From: Ferrimonas lipolytica
GTDB lineage: Bacteria; Pseudomonadota; Gammaproteobacteria; Enterobacterales; Shewanellaceae
Length of the DNA stretch: 64,000 nucleotides
NCBI RefSeq assembly: GCF_012295575.1
Contig: NZ_CP051180.1
Coordinates: forward strand, 1,922,001 to 1,986,000
Reading direction: 5' to 3'
Below the pieces are notes generated by a model that saw only the letters and a list, made by a program, of their open reading frames with translations, was not told the origin of the DNA and searched no databases. Positions 27,924 through 39,524 of the stretch are shown in pieces. Each line of letters starts with the position of its first letter. Within the stretch, counting starts at the first letter, position 1. The translations under genes and the position numbers were made by a program.

Positions 27924-28853
27924 TTATTCTGCTTTGCTCGAAAAATCGGCGATATCTGTTGCCGATAAACCAGCTAATAGATTAATTTGACTTAGCCAAT
28001 CGGTTTGCGCTGCCCTATCTAGATACAACAGCACTCTCTCACCGTTCCTTACCCAAGTTTGAATCTGCTCCAGCTCTGCAGTATTGACCGCGCTCTGAGC
28101 GGCGTCGCGTCGACACAACTCCAACAACTGCGCATCCAACTCAGTGGCATAGACAACCCTATCCAACCGCTGTAGCTCTGGCATCAACCCTATCGGCAAC
28201 ATCAACGGCTGTTGGTCGTTGTACATTAGCCACAGCTTGCCGCTCGGTAAATCTTTATTGATGGCAGCTTGCAGATGTTGCTCGCTGTCTTGGTTTAACA
28301 CTAACCCATTTTGTTGCAGAAAGTGCTCCCAAACCACCCGAGGATTATCACTTTGCTGTTGCACCTTATGACGCTTGCTACCAATAAACTGCGCCAGCTT
28401 ACCCAGTGACGATGGCAGTATGGTTTCAATTAGTGCTCGTAGGGTCCGCACCAACACCGGTGCCTTACCTTCACTGCCTATAGCCACCAACATTGGGGCC
28501 CTGTCAACGATAGCTGGAGTGATAACGGTACATAGCTCAGGTTGGTCAACGACATTAACCCACAAACCCAATGCCTTAGCTTCCCGGGCAATCTGCCGGT
28601 TTAATTCAGCGTTATCGGTGGCGGCAATAACACCTTGTCGTCCCTCTAAATGGTGCGGATCGTAATCGGTCGTAATGCATTCTATCCGTGCAGGAGCCAA
28701 CTCGGTAATACTATCAACCCAGTCGAGCGAAACCACCGTTATAACCGCGTTGGAGCGAGCCCACAGGGCAACCTTGCGGGCAGCAACTTCACCACCACCC
28801 ACCACCAACAAACGCATATGCTCAGTATCATGAAACAGAGGAAAATATCGCAT
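27924..28853 (-). CDS. Siroheme synthase-type precorrin-2 dehydrogenase/ferrochelatase
   Basis: The N-terminal half matches the CysGB/Met8p module: MRYFPLFHDTEHMRLLVVGGGEVAARK with the NAD-binding GGGEVA loop, VIAATDNAELNRQI, and VNVVDQPELCTVITPAIVDR. This module oxidises precorrin-2 and inserts iron to make siroheme. The C-terminal 110 residues do not show the uroporphyrinogen methyltransferase motifs of full CysG (457 residues); here the total is 309. The start at 28853 is preferred over the open frame to 28886. It overlaps the stop of the upstream DUF2007 gene (TAATG). Confidence 0.85.
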   Translation of the reverse strand: MRYFPLFHDTEHMRLLVVGGGEVAARKVALWARSNAVITVVSLDWVDSITELAPARIECITTDYDPHHLEGRQGVIAATDNAELNRQIAREAKALGLWVNVVDQPELCTVITPAIVDRAPMLVAIGSEGKAPVLVRTLRALIETILPSSLGKLAQFIGSKRHKVQQQSDNPRVVWEHFLQQNGLVLNQDSEQHLQAAINKDLPSGKLWLMYNDQQPLMLPIGLMPELQRLDRVVYATELDAQLLELCRRDAAQSAVNTAELEQIQTWVRNGERVLLYLDRAAQTDWLSQINLLAGLSATDIADFSSKAE

Positions 28854-29161
28854 TAGTTCACCGGTTCGCTGCCACAGTTCCAACACAGCTCAAAGTGACC
28901 ATCATTTTGTTCATGACAGTCGACGCATTGCCACGGTGCCATGGTCTGTTGATAGCGTACCATGATCTGCTGCGCCTTAGTGATATGGCAGCGCTGCACC
29001 AATAGCCGTATCTGCTGGGCGTCAACTGGTAACTCACCAGCGGCGCCCCCTAATGCTTCACCGAGCAAACGTACGAGGATCCCTTGTTGCTCCAACATGC
29101 CTTTTACGGCATTGGCTTCTATCGAATTACTGGCACGAAAAAGCTCAACGTAGCTATCCAT
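28853..29161 (-). CDS. DUF2007 protein with C-terminal zinc ribbon
   Basis: 102 residues: an N-terminal DUF2007 (PII-like fold) with YVELFRASNSIEANAVKGMLEQQGI, and a C-terminal four-cysteine ribbon (CVDC...CWNC). It is likely a cytosolic regulatory or adaptor protein, but no specific role is known to me. Translationally coupled by overlap to the siroheme synthase gene. Confidence 0.82.
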   Translation of the reverse strand: MDSYVELFRASNSIEANAVKGMLEQQGILVRLLGEALGGAAGELPVDAQQIRLLVQRCHITKAQQIMVRYQQTMAPWQCVDCHEQNDGHFELCWNCGSEPVN

Positions 29162-29259
29162 AGCGGCCCTCTTGATATTTTTACCCCAATGATTGGGGAA
29201 TTATGGTGGGCTGTTATTTTCCTTTTATGCCCACTCCGATTTTGCGTGATCCAGATAGC

Positions 29260-29286
29260 AAAAAGCCACCCCTGAGGGTGGCTTTT
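29260..29286 (-). terminator. Intrinsic terminator of the queA-secF operon
   Basis: Arms AAAAAGCCACC and GGTGGCTTTTT around a short loop; a T run follows on the minus strand. It lies 18 bp after the secF stop. Confidence 0.85.
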
Positions 29287-29303
29287 TAATCTATTTATTG
29301 TGC

Positions 29304-30248
29304 TTAAGGCAGAATAGGATCTTGATCAGCACCCTCTTTCTCAATCACAACCGGCAACATGTGCTCACGGGTAATGCCCAACTTGATTGCGGCAAAGCTC
29401 GCAACGTAAATCGATGAGTAGGTACCAAAAGCGATACCCAGCAACAACGCAGTTGCAAAACCGTGGATCATTGAGCCACCAACCAAGAACAATGACACCA
29501 CCACAAACAAGGTGGTCGCGGTAGTAATTATGGTCCGGCTCATGGTCTGGGTAACCGAGGCGTTAACGACATGCTCTGGAGTGCCCTTACGCATCTTGCG
29601 GAAGTTCTCACGAACTCGGTCATAAACCACGATGGTGTCGTTCAATGAGTAACCCACTACCGCCAGTACCGCCGCCAGCACGGTCAGATCGAATTCGATC
29701 GACAGCGCAGAGAACACACCCAGAGTAATAATTACATCATGCACCAATGCCAGTACCGAACCGACAGCCAAACGCCACTCAAAACGGAAAGCAACGTACA
29801 TCAGAATACAGATGATTGCTGCCAGTACCGCTAGTCCCCCCTGCTCAGTTAGCTCTTCACCAACCTGCGGGCCAACAAATTCAACGCGTTTGATAACGGC
29901 ATTGTCCGACACTGAACGGGCAGCCGACTCAACCTTACCAACCAGAACATTGCCTTCGCCAGACTTTGGCGGCACACGCACTAGAATGTCACGAGCACTA
30001 CCAAACTGCTGTACAACAGCGCCGTTAATACCTTGACCTTCTAACGCACCACGAACATCTGCAGGTGAGGTAGCTTCCTGGTAGCTAATCTCAACAACGG
30101 TACCGCCGGTGAAATCCAAGCCCCAGTTCATGCCGTTAGTCGCCATGCTAGTGATGGATGCGATCATCATTAATACCGAGAAACCGACAATCGGCTTCGC
30201 GTGCTTAAGGAAATCGACGGTGTTCTTTAAATTTAAGATCTGAAACAT
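29304..30248 (-). CDS. secF: Protein translocase subunit SecF
   Basis: Inner-membrane RND-like partner of SecD that uses the proton motive force to assist Sec export. Six transmembrane helices with a large periplasmic P1 region after TM1 (WGLDFTGGTVVEISY). Signature NDTIVVYDRVRENFRK lies in the TM4-5 region. 314 residues. Follows secD by ten bases. Confidence 0.96.
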   Translation of the reverse strand: MFQILNLKNTVDFLKHAKPIVGFSVLMMIASITSMATNGMNWGLDFTGGTVVEISYQEATSPADVRGALEGQGINGAVVQQFGSARDILVRVPPKSGEGNVLVGKVESAARSVSDNAVIKRVEFVGPQVGEELTEQGGLAVLAAIICILMYVAFRFEWRLAVGSVLALVHDVIITLGVFSALSIEFDLTVLAAVLAVVGYSLNDTIVVYDRVRENFRKMRKGTPEHVVNASVTQTMSRTIITTATTLFVVVSLFLVGGSMIHGFATALLLGIAFGTYSSIYVASFAAIKLGITREHMLPVVIEKEGADQDPILP

Positions 30249-30258
30249 CGTAAACCCC

Positions 30259-32103
30259 TTAGATATCCAGTTTCTTCATTCGCTTGCCACCCCACAGTGC
30301 GTTAACAACTGCACGGGTACCAATGATGGAGGTGAACATGGAAGTAGCAATACCGATCATCAAGGTTACCGCAAAGCCTTTCACTGGGCCGGTGCCCACT
30401 GAGAACAGGATCAGCGCAGTAATCAAGGTAGTAATGTTGGCATCAGCGATGGTTGAGAATGCGTTAGCGTAACCTTCGTTAATCGCCTGTTGCACACTTC
30501 GACCGGCGCGGATTTCTTCACGAATACGCTCGAAGATCAGCACGTTGCCATCAACCGCCATACCAACAGTCAGAACGATACCAGCAATACCCGGCATGGT
30601 TAGGGTCGCCCCTGGGATCATCGACATAATACCAACCATCAAGATGATATTACCCGCCAATGCAACGACTGAGATTACGCCAAACTTGCGGTAGTAAACC
30701 GCCATGAACAGAACCACAGCCAACATGCCATAAAGCAATGCGGCCTTACCGTTGTCGATGTTCTCTTGACCCAATGATGGGCCAATGGTGCGCTCTTGCA
30801 CGATGGTAATTGGCGCAATCAAGGCACCGGCTCGCAGCAATAGCGCCAAGTTTTGCGCTTCGGCTGGCGAATCGATACCGGTAATGCGGAAGCTACGACC
30901 TAGACGTGCTTGAATTGTGGCGACGTTAATCACCTCTTCAATCTTATCGAAGGTAGGACGACCATCAGCATCGCGCTCGCCGGTTGGCTTGTACTCAATG
31001 AATACCGTCGCCATACCTTTACCAATCATATCCTTGGTAAAGTCTGCCATCTTGTTACCACCCACAGCATCGAGATCGATGTTTACCTGTGGTTGACTGG
31101 TTTCGCTGTAACCGGATTTAGCACCGGTGATGTGGTCACCAGTCAAGATAACCGCTTGCTTCAGAATTACTGGACGACCATCACGGTCGTTATATAACTT
31201 AGCGTCTGGTGGCACAATGCCACGCATGGCTGCGTTCACATCGGCGTTTTCAGCCAAGGCGCGGAACTCCAGCGTAGCCGTTGCCCCCAAGATCTCTTTC
31301 GCCCGAGCGGTATCCTGAACACCCGGCAGTTCAACGGTGATGCGATCCGCACCTTGGCGTTGTACAACTGGTTCAGCCACACCTAGTTCATTCACACGGT
31401 TGCGAAGAATGGTGATGTTCTGAGTAAGTGCGTACTCCTGCACCTCTTTTAGGTAAGGTTCAGTGAAGCTAGCAACAAAGCTGGTGGAATCGCGGTCACT
31501 AAAGATCAGGTTCTGATGCAGACCTTGCAGGTGTGCTTTTGCTTTTTCAGCAATATCTTCCTGACGAAAACGCACTTCTACCCCGGTAGGTGCAATGCGC
31601 ACACCAGAGTAGCGTAAACGCTCTTCGCGCAACTGCGAGCGGAAATCCGCCACAATCTGCTCTTGCTGCTTGTTGATCGCCTCGTTCATATCAACTTCCA
31701 TCAGGAAGTTAACACCACCGCGCAGATCCAAACCAAGCTTCATTGGCGTTCCACCCAATGACTTCAGCCATTCAGGGGTCGCTGCAGCCAAGTTGATGGC
31801 AACGATGTAGTCGTCACCCAATTGTGCGGCTACCAGCTCCTTGCCACGGCCTTGATCCTCGACGTTATTAAAACGTACTTCTACCAAGCCGTTTTCCATC
31901 ACCACACTTTTGCTAGCAATACCTGCCTGTTCTAGAGCGTCACGCACCTGATCTACGGTAGTCGCAGAAACAGTCGCATTACGGCCAGCAGAGATCTGCA
32001 CGGCCGGATCTTCCCCATAAACGTTTGGCAAGGCATACAGCAGTCCAATGGCGAGAATAAACACCACCATCAGGTTTTTCCACATCGGGTATTTGTTCAA
32101 CAC
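30259..32103 (-). CDS. secD: Protein translocase subunit SecD
   Basis: Large subunit of SecDF. TM1 ([20 protein letters not shown]) is followed by a long periplasmic region with the [16 protein letters not shown] signature and a C-terminal five-helix domain with [14 protein letters not shown]. The GTG at 32103 (VLNKYPMW...) is chosen: it matches the E. coli N-terminus and has GAGGG seven bases upstream. This gives 614 residues (615 in E. coli). Confidence 0.96.
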   Translation of the reverse strand: MLNKYPMWKNLMVVFILAIGLLYALPNVYGEDPAVQISAGRNATVSATTVDQVRDALEQAGIASKSVVMENGLVEVRFNNVEDQGRGKELVAAQLGDDYIVAINLAAATPEWLKSLGGTPMKLGLDLRGGVNFLMEVDMNEAINKQQEQIVADFRSQLREERLRYSGVRIAPTGVEVRFRQEDIAEKAKAHLQGLHQNLIFSDRDSTSFVASFTEPYLKEVQEYALTQNITILRNRVNELGVAEPVVQRQGADRITVELPGVQDTARAKEILGATATLEFRALAENADVNAAMRGIVPPDAKLYNDRDGRPVILKQAVILTGDHITGAKSGYSETSQPQVNIDLDAVGGNKMADFTKDMIGKGMATVFIEYKPTGERDADGRPTFDKIEEVINVATIQARLGRSFRITGIDSPAEAQNLALLLRAGALIAPITIVQERTIGPSLGQENIDNGKAALLYGMLAVVLFMAVYYRKFGVISVVALAGNIILMVGIMSMIPGATLTMPGIAGIVLTVGMAVDGNVLIFERIREEIRAGRSVQQAINEGYANAFSTIADANITTLITALILFSVGTGPVKGFAVTLMIGIATSMFTSIIGTRAVVNALWGGKRMKKLDI

Positions 32104-32148
32104 ACCGCTGCCCTCTTTAATCAAACTAGATTGTTATTAAATTGCCAA

Positions 32149-32475
32149 TCACAGAGATTGGATTGAACCTTTTGGCAGCACAGCAGTAACAAAGTCTTTC
32201 TTAACGGTCACTTGAGTTTGATCGTTCAGTGCGATTACAACGTAATCGCTGTCGTCAGCAACCTTAGCAATCTTACCTACCAAGCCACCGCTGGTTAGCA
32301 CTTCGTCGCCTTTAGTCATCGATGAAACCAGCTCTTTATGCTCTTTCACGCGTTTGTTCTGAGGACGCAGAATCATGAAGTAGAACACCACACCGAACAA
32401 GGCCAGCATGATCAGTGGCTCAAAACCACCCATAGGAGCTGCTGCATCAGCGGCGTAAGCATTTGCGATAAACAT
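32149..32475 (-). CDS. yajC: Sec translocon accessory protein YajC
   Basis: Small protein with one membrane helix (LIMLALFGVVFYFMILRPQ) followed by a cytoplasmic domain with the family pattern RPQNKRVKEHKELVSSMTKGDEV. It binds the SecDF complex. 108 residues; lies between tgt and secD as in most gammaproteobacteria. Confidence 0.96.
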   Translation of the reverse strand: MFIANAYAADAAAPMGGFEPLIMLALFGVVFYFMILRPQNKRVKEHKELVSSMTKGDEVLTSGGLVGKIAKVADDSDYVVIALNDQTQVTVKKDFVTAVLPKGSIQSL

Positions 32476-32503
32476 ATGAAGTTTCTCTCTTTTATTGGAT
32501 TAA

Positions 32504-33700
<1,197 letters not shown>

Positions 33701-33785
33701 TTAAAGAAGGATGGGGATCAACCACCGCGACTTCAAGCCACGGCAGCAGATATAATGTGGTTGGCTGGTTTCCCAACCAACTCGA

Positions 33786-34841
33786 TTATTCTTGGTGGTT
33801 ATCGCGGCGACTGACAAACATGGCGTCGCCATAGCTGTAAAAACGATAACCTTGCGCGATGGCGTGCTGGTATGCGGCCATCGTTTGTTGTTGTCCGGCA
33901 AAGGCCGACACCAACATAATTAGGGTCGACTCCGGCAGGTGAAAGTTGGTCACCATCGCATCGACAATATGGAACGACTTACCTGGGTATAGGAAAATCG
34001 ATGTTTCCGATGCAAACGGTGCCAGTAGTTCACCATGACGACGAGCTTCTTGAGCGGCTGACTCTAGCGAGCGTACCGAGGTCGTACCCACTGCGATCAC
34101 TCGGCCACCGTCGGCCTTAGTTTTTAAGATGGCATCCACCACGGTTTGGTCGACTTCAGCGTATTCTGAGTGCATGTGGTGTTCAGCAATGGTGTCAACT
34201 CGAACCGGCTGAAAGGTGCCCGCGCCTACATGCAAGGTTACGTAGGCAACGTTAACGCCTTTTTGTTGCAGTGCGTCGAGCATGGCATCATCAAAGTGCA
34301 AGCCGGCCGTCGGTGCAGCAACTGCACCAGGGCGTTGGTTATATACAGTTTGGTAGCGCTCCCGATCGGCCCCCTCATCAGGGCGATCAATATACGGCGG
34401 CAATGGCATATGGCCAATCTTGTCTAAGATCGAAAGTACTGGTTCCTCGCCATCAAATTCAATCTCAAACAACGCATCATGACGCTCAACCATGGTTGCG
34501 GTTACGTCGTGTTCAAAATGCAGCTTATTACCCGGTTTGGGCGACTTTGAGCAACGAACATGGGCAAGCACGCGCTTACTGTTAAGTACGCGCTCAACCA
34601 GCATCTCAAACTTGCCGCCAGAGGCTTTCTGACCAAACACCCGTGCAGGGATAACCCGAGTGTTATTAAACACCATCAGATCGCCAGGGCGTACCAACTC
34701 CATTAGATCCGCAAACTGACCATCGTGCAACTCGCCGCTATTGCCATCAAGGTGCAATAAACGGGAGGCGCGACGCTCAGAGGTTGGATAACGAGCGATC
34801 AGTTCATCAGGAAGATCAAAGTGGAAATCAGCTACCAGCAT
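33786..34841 (-). CDS. queA: tRNA preQ1(34) S-adenosylmethionine ribosyltransferase-isomerase QueA
   Basis: Converts the preQ1-tRNA made by Tgt to epoxyqueuosine-tRNA, using SAM as ribosyl donor. Family motifs include [39 protein letters not shown] and [19 protein letters not shown]. 351 residues (356 in E. coli). First gene of the queA-tgt-yajC-secD-secF operon. A 145-bp gap precedes tgt. Confidence 0.97.
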   Translation of the reverse strand: MLVADFHFDLPDELIARYPTSERRASRLLHLDGNSGELHDGQFADLMELVRPGDLMVFNNTRVIPARVFGQKASGGKFEMLVERVLNSKRVLAHVRCSKSPKPGNKLHFEHDVTATMVERHDALFEIEFDGEEPVLSILDKIGHMPLPPYIDRPDEGADRERYQTVYNQRPGAVAAPTAGLHFDDAMLDALQQKGVNVAYVTLHVGAGTFQPVRVDTIAEHHMHSEYAEVDQTVVDAILKTKADGGRVIAVGTTSVRSLESAAQEARRHGELLAPFASETSIFLYPGKSFHIVDAMVTNFHLPESTLIMLVSAFAGQQQTMAAYQHAIAQGYRFYSYGDAMFVSRRDNHQE

Positions 34842-34969
34842 GGATTTGTATACTCTTAATGCCTTTAAAAGCGGGGGCGATATTGTAAATCAGCCAACCT
34901 CAGTTGCAAGCATAAGCAGGACTCTTTGCCCTTTTGTGCGTTATGTTGTGAAGCTAGGAGGCGTCATCG

Positions 34970-35371
34970 ATGATAAAACAGGTAGGAAACACCCTTATCC
35001 AAGCTGTGCACAAGGCCAGTTGCCATTGTGGCGGCGTCGAGTTGGAATTAACGCTGGCCGACGGCACCGTCGAGCCACGTCGCTGTGACTGTTCAATTTG
35101 TAGAAGAAGGGGCGCCATTGTCGCGTCAGTGCCATTAGCGGGCTTGCGCATCACCAAAGGCACCGCTCTCCTCAGTCTGTACCAATTCAATACTCGCGCA
35201 GCCAAACACTACTTTTGCTCTCGTTGTGGTATCTATACCCATCATCAGCGCAGATCTAATCCGCATCAATATGGCTACAACGTTGCTTGTCTTGAGGGCG
35301 TCAACCCATTTGATCTAGGTGAAGTTGACACCATGGATGGGGCCAATCACCCCGTCGATAAACCATCGTGA
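34970..35371 (+). CDS. GFA/CENP-V-fold protein
   Basis: 133 residues of the GFA (Mss4-like) fold with zinc-binding cysteines in SCHCGGVEL, CDCSICRRRGAI and YFCSRCGIYTHH. Such proteins were named after a glutathione-formaldehyde enzyme, but most have no proven activity. A perfect AGGAGG lies eight bases before the ATG at 34970. Followed after 35 bp by acpH on the same strand; divergent from queA. Confidence 0.85.
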   Translation: MIKQVGNTLIQAVHKASCHCGGVELELTLADGTVEPRRCDCSICRRRGAIVASVPLAGLRITKGTALLSLYQFNTRAAKHYFCSRCGIYTHHQRRSNPHQYGYNVACLEGVNPFDLGEVDTMDGANHPVDKPS

Positions 35372-35406
35372 CCAATGCTTCTGGTCGCACTTAAGCGGAT
35401 ATCTAG

Positions 35407-35985
35407 TTGAACTATCTTTGTCATTTCTATATCGCCGAACGCACCAATACTGACTTTGCCGGTGCCATTGCCGCTGACTTCGTACGCGGCGACCTTACCC
35501 CATGGCCCGAGCCATTGCGCACCGGTATGATGCTGCACCGACAAGTTGACAGTTTTGTTGATAGCCATCCGCTGGTACTAGATCTAAAGCAACAGTTTCA
35601 GCAACAACATCGGCGCATGGCTGGGATCTTGCTAGATATGGCCTTTGACCATCAGCTAGCGGTAAATTTCCACCAGTGGCACTCACAACCGCTAACGAAG
35701 TTTAATCAACGTTGTTATCAAGAGTTGTTAACTGCTCCGGTACTACCGTGTCAGTTGCAGCAATTAGCACCGCGGATCGCTGCTGGAGATTGGTTAGGCC
35801 ACTACCGCCACAATGACGGCATTAATCGCTCAATCGCTGGCATCGCCACTCGCTTAAGTAAACCGCAACGGCTACTCGATGCTCGCGATGAGATCTGGCG
35901 TTTACAATCCCCCATCAAAGCCAACTTTACCGAATTGATGACGCAACTGGTCGAGCACAGCCAGCGATGGCTAGCAACGAAATAA
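35407..35985 (+). CDS. acpH: ACP phosphodiesterase AcpH
   Basis: Removes the 4'-phosphopantetheine arm from acyl carrier protein. The DUF479 pattern is present: MNYLCHFYIAE, GAIAADFVRGDL, GMMLHRQVDSFVDSHP and MAFDHQLAVNF, with conserved His and Asp. It starts at TTG 35407, which aligns with the E. coli N-terminus (MNFLAHL). 192 residues, the family size. Confidence 0.9.
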   Translation: MNYLCHFYIAERTNTDFAGAIAADFVRGDLTPWPEPLRTGMMLHRQVDSFVDSHPLVLDLKQQFQQQHRRMAGILLDMAFDHQLAVNFHQWHSQPLTKFNQRCYQELLTAPVLPCQLQQLAPRIAAGDWLGHYRHNDGINRSIAGIATRLSKPQRLLDARDEIWRLQSPIKANFTELMTQLVEHSQRWLATK

Positions 35986-36028
35986 ACGCGAGTGATTTAA
36001 AATTGGGGTGGTTAGACAAATTTTAGGC

Positions 36029-36060
36029 AAAAAAAAGGACCAACGAAGGGGTATTGGTCC
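36029..36060 (-). terminator. Intrinsic terminator of the aceB-aceA operon
   Basis: Arms GGACCAA (36037-36043) and TTGGTCC (36054-36060) with an A tract at 36029-36036, which is a T run on the minus strand. It ends transcription from aceA, about 85 bp past its stop. Confidence 0.8.
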
Positions 36061-36114
36061 AAAAGCATGTCACAACTCATCAAGACACGACGGGAAAGAA
36101 CAGGTGGAACAGTT

Positions 36115-36136
36115 GCCGTCACGTCACCGTGACGGC
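36115..36136. repeat. Perfect hairpin after aceA stop
   Basis: Nine-bp arms GCCGTCACG and CGTGACGGC enclose a four-base loop, nine bases past the aceA stop and before the terminator. No T run follows. It may stabilise the 3' end of the aceBA transcript. Confidence 0.55.
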
Positions 36137-36145
36137 GGCTCGGCG

Positions 36146-37744
36146 TTAACCGAATTGGTTCATAGTGTTATCTTTACCAGAAGCCTTTAGTGCAGCTTCG
36201 CCAGAGAAGTACTCTTTGTGATCGTCCCCCATATCAGAACCGGCCATGTTCTGGTGCTTAACACACGCAATAGACTGGCGGATCTCTTGACGCTGAACGT
36301 TCTTAACGTATCCCAGCATACCTTGGTCACCAAAGTACTCTTTGGCAAGGTTGTCGGTAGACAGTGCCGCAGTGTGGTAAGTCGGCAAGGTAATCAAGTG
36401 GTGGAAAATACCTGCTTCTCGGGCTGCGTCTGCTTGGAAGGTACGGATCTTCGCATCGGCTTCGGCCGCCAGCTCAGACTCATCGTAATCAACACTCATC
36501 AGGTTACCACGTTCGTAAGCGCTAACGTCTTTACCCGCTTCAGACCAAGCATCAAATACCTGCTGACGGAAATTAAGGGTCCAGTTAAACGATGGGCTGT
36601 TGTTGTAAACCAGCTTAGCGTTTGGCACGGTTTCGCGAATTTTGTTAACCATCTCAGCAATCTGGCCTACGTGTGGCTTTTCAGTTTCAATCCACAACAA
36701 GTCAGCGCCGTTCTGCAATGAGGTTACACAGTCAAGAACAACACGGTCTACACCAGTACCTTTACGGAACTGGAACAGGTTTGATGGCAGGCGCTTCGGC
36801 TTAAGTAGCTTACCGTTAGCTTTGATTACCACGTCACCATTTTGAATATCAGCAGCGCTATCGATGTAATCACCATCCAAGAAGCTGTTGTACTGATCGC
36901 CCAAATCGCCAGGCTCATTGGTTATTGCAATCTGCTTAGTTAGGCCGGCACCCAGGGAGTCGGTACGGGCAACAATCACACCATCATCGACACCTAACTC
37001 AAGGAAAGCGTAACGAACTGCGCGGATCTTCGCTAAGAAATCCTCGTGCGGCACGGTTACCTTGCCATCCTGGTGGCCACACTGCTTCTCATCAGAAACT
37101 TGGTTTTCAATTTGGATACAGCAAGCACCAGCTTCAATCATCTGCTTAGCCAGCAAGTAGGTTGCTTCCGCGTTACCAAAACCGGCATCGATATCGGCAA
37201 CAATTGGCACAATATGGGTCTGGTGGCCATCAATTGCAGCCTGAACTTCCGCTTCCTTAGCGCTATCACCAGCATCACGGGCAGCATCTAGGTCACGGAA
37301 TAAACCACCAAGTTCACGGGCGTCGGCTTGACGAAGGAAAGTGTAGAGCTCGCCAATTAGGCTAGATACGGACGTTTTTTCGTGCATGGACTGATCCGGC
37401 AGTGGACCAAACTCACTGCGCAATGCCGCAACCATCCAACCAGACAAGTAAAGATAGCGACGATCGGTGCTGTTGAAGTGTTTCTTAATAGAAATCATCT
37501 TCTGTTGACCGATAAAGCCATGCCAGCAACCCAACGATTGGGTGTATTGCGAAGGATCGTTGTCGTAACGCTCCATATCGGCACGCATGATAGCGGCAGT
37601 GTATTTAGCGATCTCCAAGCCAGTCTTGAATTTATTTTGTGCCTTCATGCGGGCAGCGTATTCAGGATCGATTGCGTTCCATGAGCTGCCTTTCGACCCA
37701 ATCAAATTGGCGGCAGAATCGATATCAGACTTGTATGTGGACAT
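36146..37744 (-). CDS. aceA: Isocitrate lyase, long form
   Basis: Splits isocitrate to glyoxylate and succinate, first step of the glyoxylate shunt. At 532 residues it belongs to the long group found in Pseudomonas and Shewanella (E. coli 434). The catalytic loop is EKQCGHQDGKV, where KKCGH of the short group is KQCGH, as usual for this group. Substrate and metal-binding segments include VPIVADIDAGFGN and VIVARTDSLGAG. Follows aceB by 29 bp. Confidence 0.95.
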   Translation of the reverse strand: MSTYKSDIDSAANLIGSKGSSWNAIDPEYAARMKAQNKFKTGLEIAKYTAAIMRADMERYDNDPSQYTQSLGCWHGFIGQQKMISIKKHFNSTDRRYLYLSGWMVAALRSEFGPLPDQSMHEKTSVSSLIGELYTFLRQADARELGGLFRDLDAARDAGDSAKEAEVQAAIDGHQTHIVPIVADIDAGFGNAEATYLLAKQMIEAGACCIQIENQVSDEKQCGHQDGKVTVPHEDFLAKIRAVRYAFLELGVDDGVIVARTDSLGAGLTKQIAITNEPGDLGDQYNSFLDGDYIDSAADIQNGDVVIKANGKLLKPKRLPSNLFQFRKGTGVDRVVLDCVTSLQNGADLLWIETEKPHVGQIAEMVNKIRETVPNAKLVYNNSPSFNWTLNFRQQVFDAWSEAGKDVSAYERGNLMSVDYDESELAAEADAKIRTFQADAAREAGIFHHLITLPTYHTAALSTDNLAKEYFGDQGMLGYVKNVQRQEIRQSIACVKHQNMAGSDMGDDHKEYFSGEAALKASGKDNTMNQFG

Positions 37745-37773
37745 GGTTTACTCCTTGTAAACTTGGGGTCGGT

Positions 37774-39390
37774 TTAGGCAACCGTCTTTTGGGTCAATAT
37801 TTGATAACCTGGCAAGGTCAGGAAATCAGTTAATTCTTTGGCACTGGTTAGTGAACGGAATAGTTCAGAAGCTTCACCGAAGCGGCCGTTTTCATAACGC
37901 GCCTCCCCAAGCTCTTCTCGCACAGTAACCAACTCTTCAAGCAACATCTTTTCAAACAACTGCACCGTTACCAGTTGGCCGTTGTCCAGATGTGTACCGT
38001 GTTTAATCCATTGCCATATAGACGCGCGGGAAATCTCTGCTGTGGCCGCATCTTCCATCAAACCATAGATAGGGACACAACCGTTGCCTGAGATCCATGC
38101 CTCGATATACTGCACCGCAATACGAATGTTGGCGCGCATACCCGCTTCGGTGGCCTCGCCTTGACAAGGCTCCAACAGCTCTTGGGCACTAATTGGCGCA
38201 TCGCTGTCACGACTGATGGCCATCTGGTTTGGTAGCTCACCAATGTATTGGTCCATTACTGCCATTGCAGTATCAGCGAGACCAGGGTGGGCAACCCAAG
38301 TCCCGTCGTGACCATTTTTGGCTTCCAGCTCTTTATCTGCGTGCACCTTGTTAAGTACCCACTCCTGCTTGGCAGGATCTTTAGCTGGAATAAACGCTGC
38401 CATGCCGCCCATCGCTAATGCTCCACGGCGGTGACAAGTGCGGATCAACAGACGCGAATAAGCATTGAGGAACGGTTTTTCCATGGTCACAGCCTGACGA
38501 TCTGGCAGAACACGATCCGAGTGGTTACGTAGGGTCTTGATGTAACTGAAGATGTAATCCCATCGGCCACAATTTAAGCCAACGATGTTATTACGTAATT
38601 CATACAGAATTTCATCCATCTCGAATACCGCAGGCAGGGTTTCAATCAAGCATGTGGCTTTGATTGTGCCGGGCTGCAAGCCAAAACGCTCTTCGGTATA
38701 TGCAAACACTTCAGCCCACCAGCGAGCTTCAAGGTGGCTCTGCAGTTTGGGAACGTAAAAGTACGGGCCGCTACCGTTATCTAACAGCTGCTGGTAGTTG
38801 TGGAAGAAATAGAGACCGAAATCGACCAAAGCACCTGCTATCGGTCGACCTTGCCAATGCAGGTGTACCTCATCGAGATGCAGGCCACGTACACGAGCAA
38901 TCAATACGGCGGGATCAGGTCTTAACGCATAGCTTTTGCCCGTCGTTGGGTGAGTAAAATCAATTTCACGTCGGATCGCATCGCGCAGGTTCGCTTGGCC
39001 CTGCACCACTTTATCCCACGCCGGCGCTAGCGAGTCTTCGAAGTCTGCCATAAACACTTTTACGTCCGCATTTAAGGCGTTGATAACCATCTTGCGCTCA
39101 ACCGGGCCGGTGATCTCGACACGACGATCTTGCAGATCAGCTGGGATCCCAAGGATCTGCCAATCGCTGTTACGAATAGATGCAGTTTCAGGCAGGAAGT
39201 CTGGCAGCTTTCCGTTGTCAATTTGCGCCTGTTTCTCTAAGCGCAGCTGCAATAGTTCGTCACGGCGGACATTAAAGCGCTCAGCTAATTCCTCTACTAA
39301 TTGCAGAGCTTGAGCAGATAGAATCGCTGCAGATTCTGGTTGTTCTGGACCTAAAATCTCAATGGCGCTTTGGCCACTTTGGATACTCAT
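37774..39390 (-). CDS. aceB: Malate synthase A
   Basis: Condenses glyoxylate with acetyl-CoA to malate, second step of the glyoxylate shunt. Family markers include VFMADFEDSLAPAW, KATCLIETLPAVFEMDEIL, NCGRWDYIFSYIK and the C-terminal catalytic Asp segment (CVPIYGLMEDAATAEISR). 538 residues (533 in E. coli). A GGAGGGTCTCC site lies before the ATG at 39390. It leads the aceBA operon. Confidence 0.96.
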   Translation of the reverse strand: MSIQSGQSAIEILGPEQPESAAILSAQALQLVEELAERFNVRRDELLQLRLEKQAQIDNGKLPDFLPETASIRNSDWQILGIPADLQDRRVEITGPVERKMVINALNADVKVFMADFEDSLAPAWDKVVQGQANLRDAIRREIDFTHPTTGKSYALRPDPAVLIARVRGLHLDEVHLHWQGRPIAGALVDFGLYFFHNYQQLLDNGSGPYFYVPKLQSHLEARWWAEVFAYTEERFGLQPGTIKATCLIETLPAVFEMDEILYELRNNIVGLNCGRWDYIFSYIKTLRNHSDRVLPDRQAVTMEKPFLNAYSRLLIRTCHRRGALAMGGMAAFIPAKDPAKQEWVLNKVHADKELEAKNGHDGTWVAHPGLADTAMAVMDQYIGELPNQMAISRDSDAPISAQELLEPCQGEATEAGMRANIRIAVQYIEAWISGNGCVPIYGLMEDAATAEISRASIWQWIKHGTHLDNGQLVTVQLFEKMLLEELVTVREELGEARYENGRFGEASELFRSLTSAKELTDFLTLPGYQILTQKTVA

Positions 39391-39524
39391 GGAGACCCTC
39401 CTATGCCGAACTTTCAGTTGTAACTTAAAAACTTCCAGCGGCGCCTCAAATCCCTGCGCCTATTAGCCTAATCAGACTGTAGCTTTAAAACTGCAACAAC
39501 ACCCATTCAAAATCAACAAAAAAT

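Noticed and set aside
36068-36132. 21-codon frame before the aceA 3' end (MSQLIKTRRERTGG...)
   Set aside because: It spans the aceBA 3' hairpin on the opposite strand, between the hairpin and terminator, with no ribosome-binding site.
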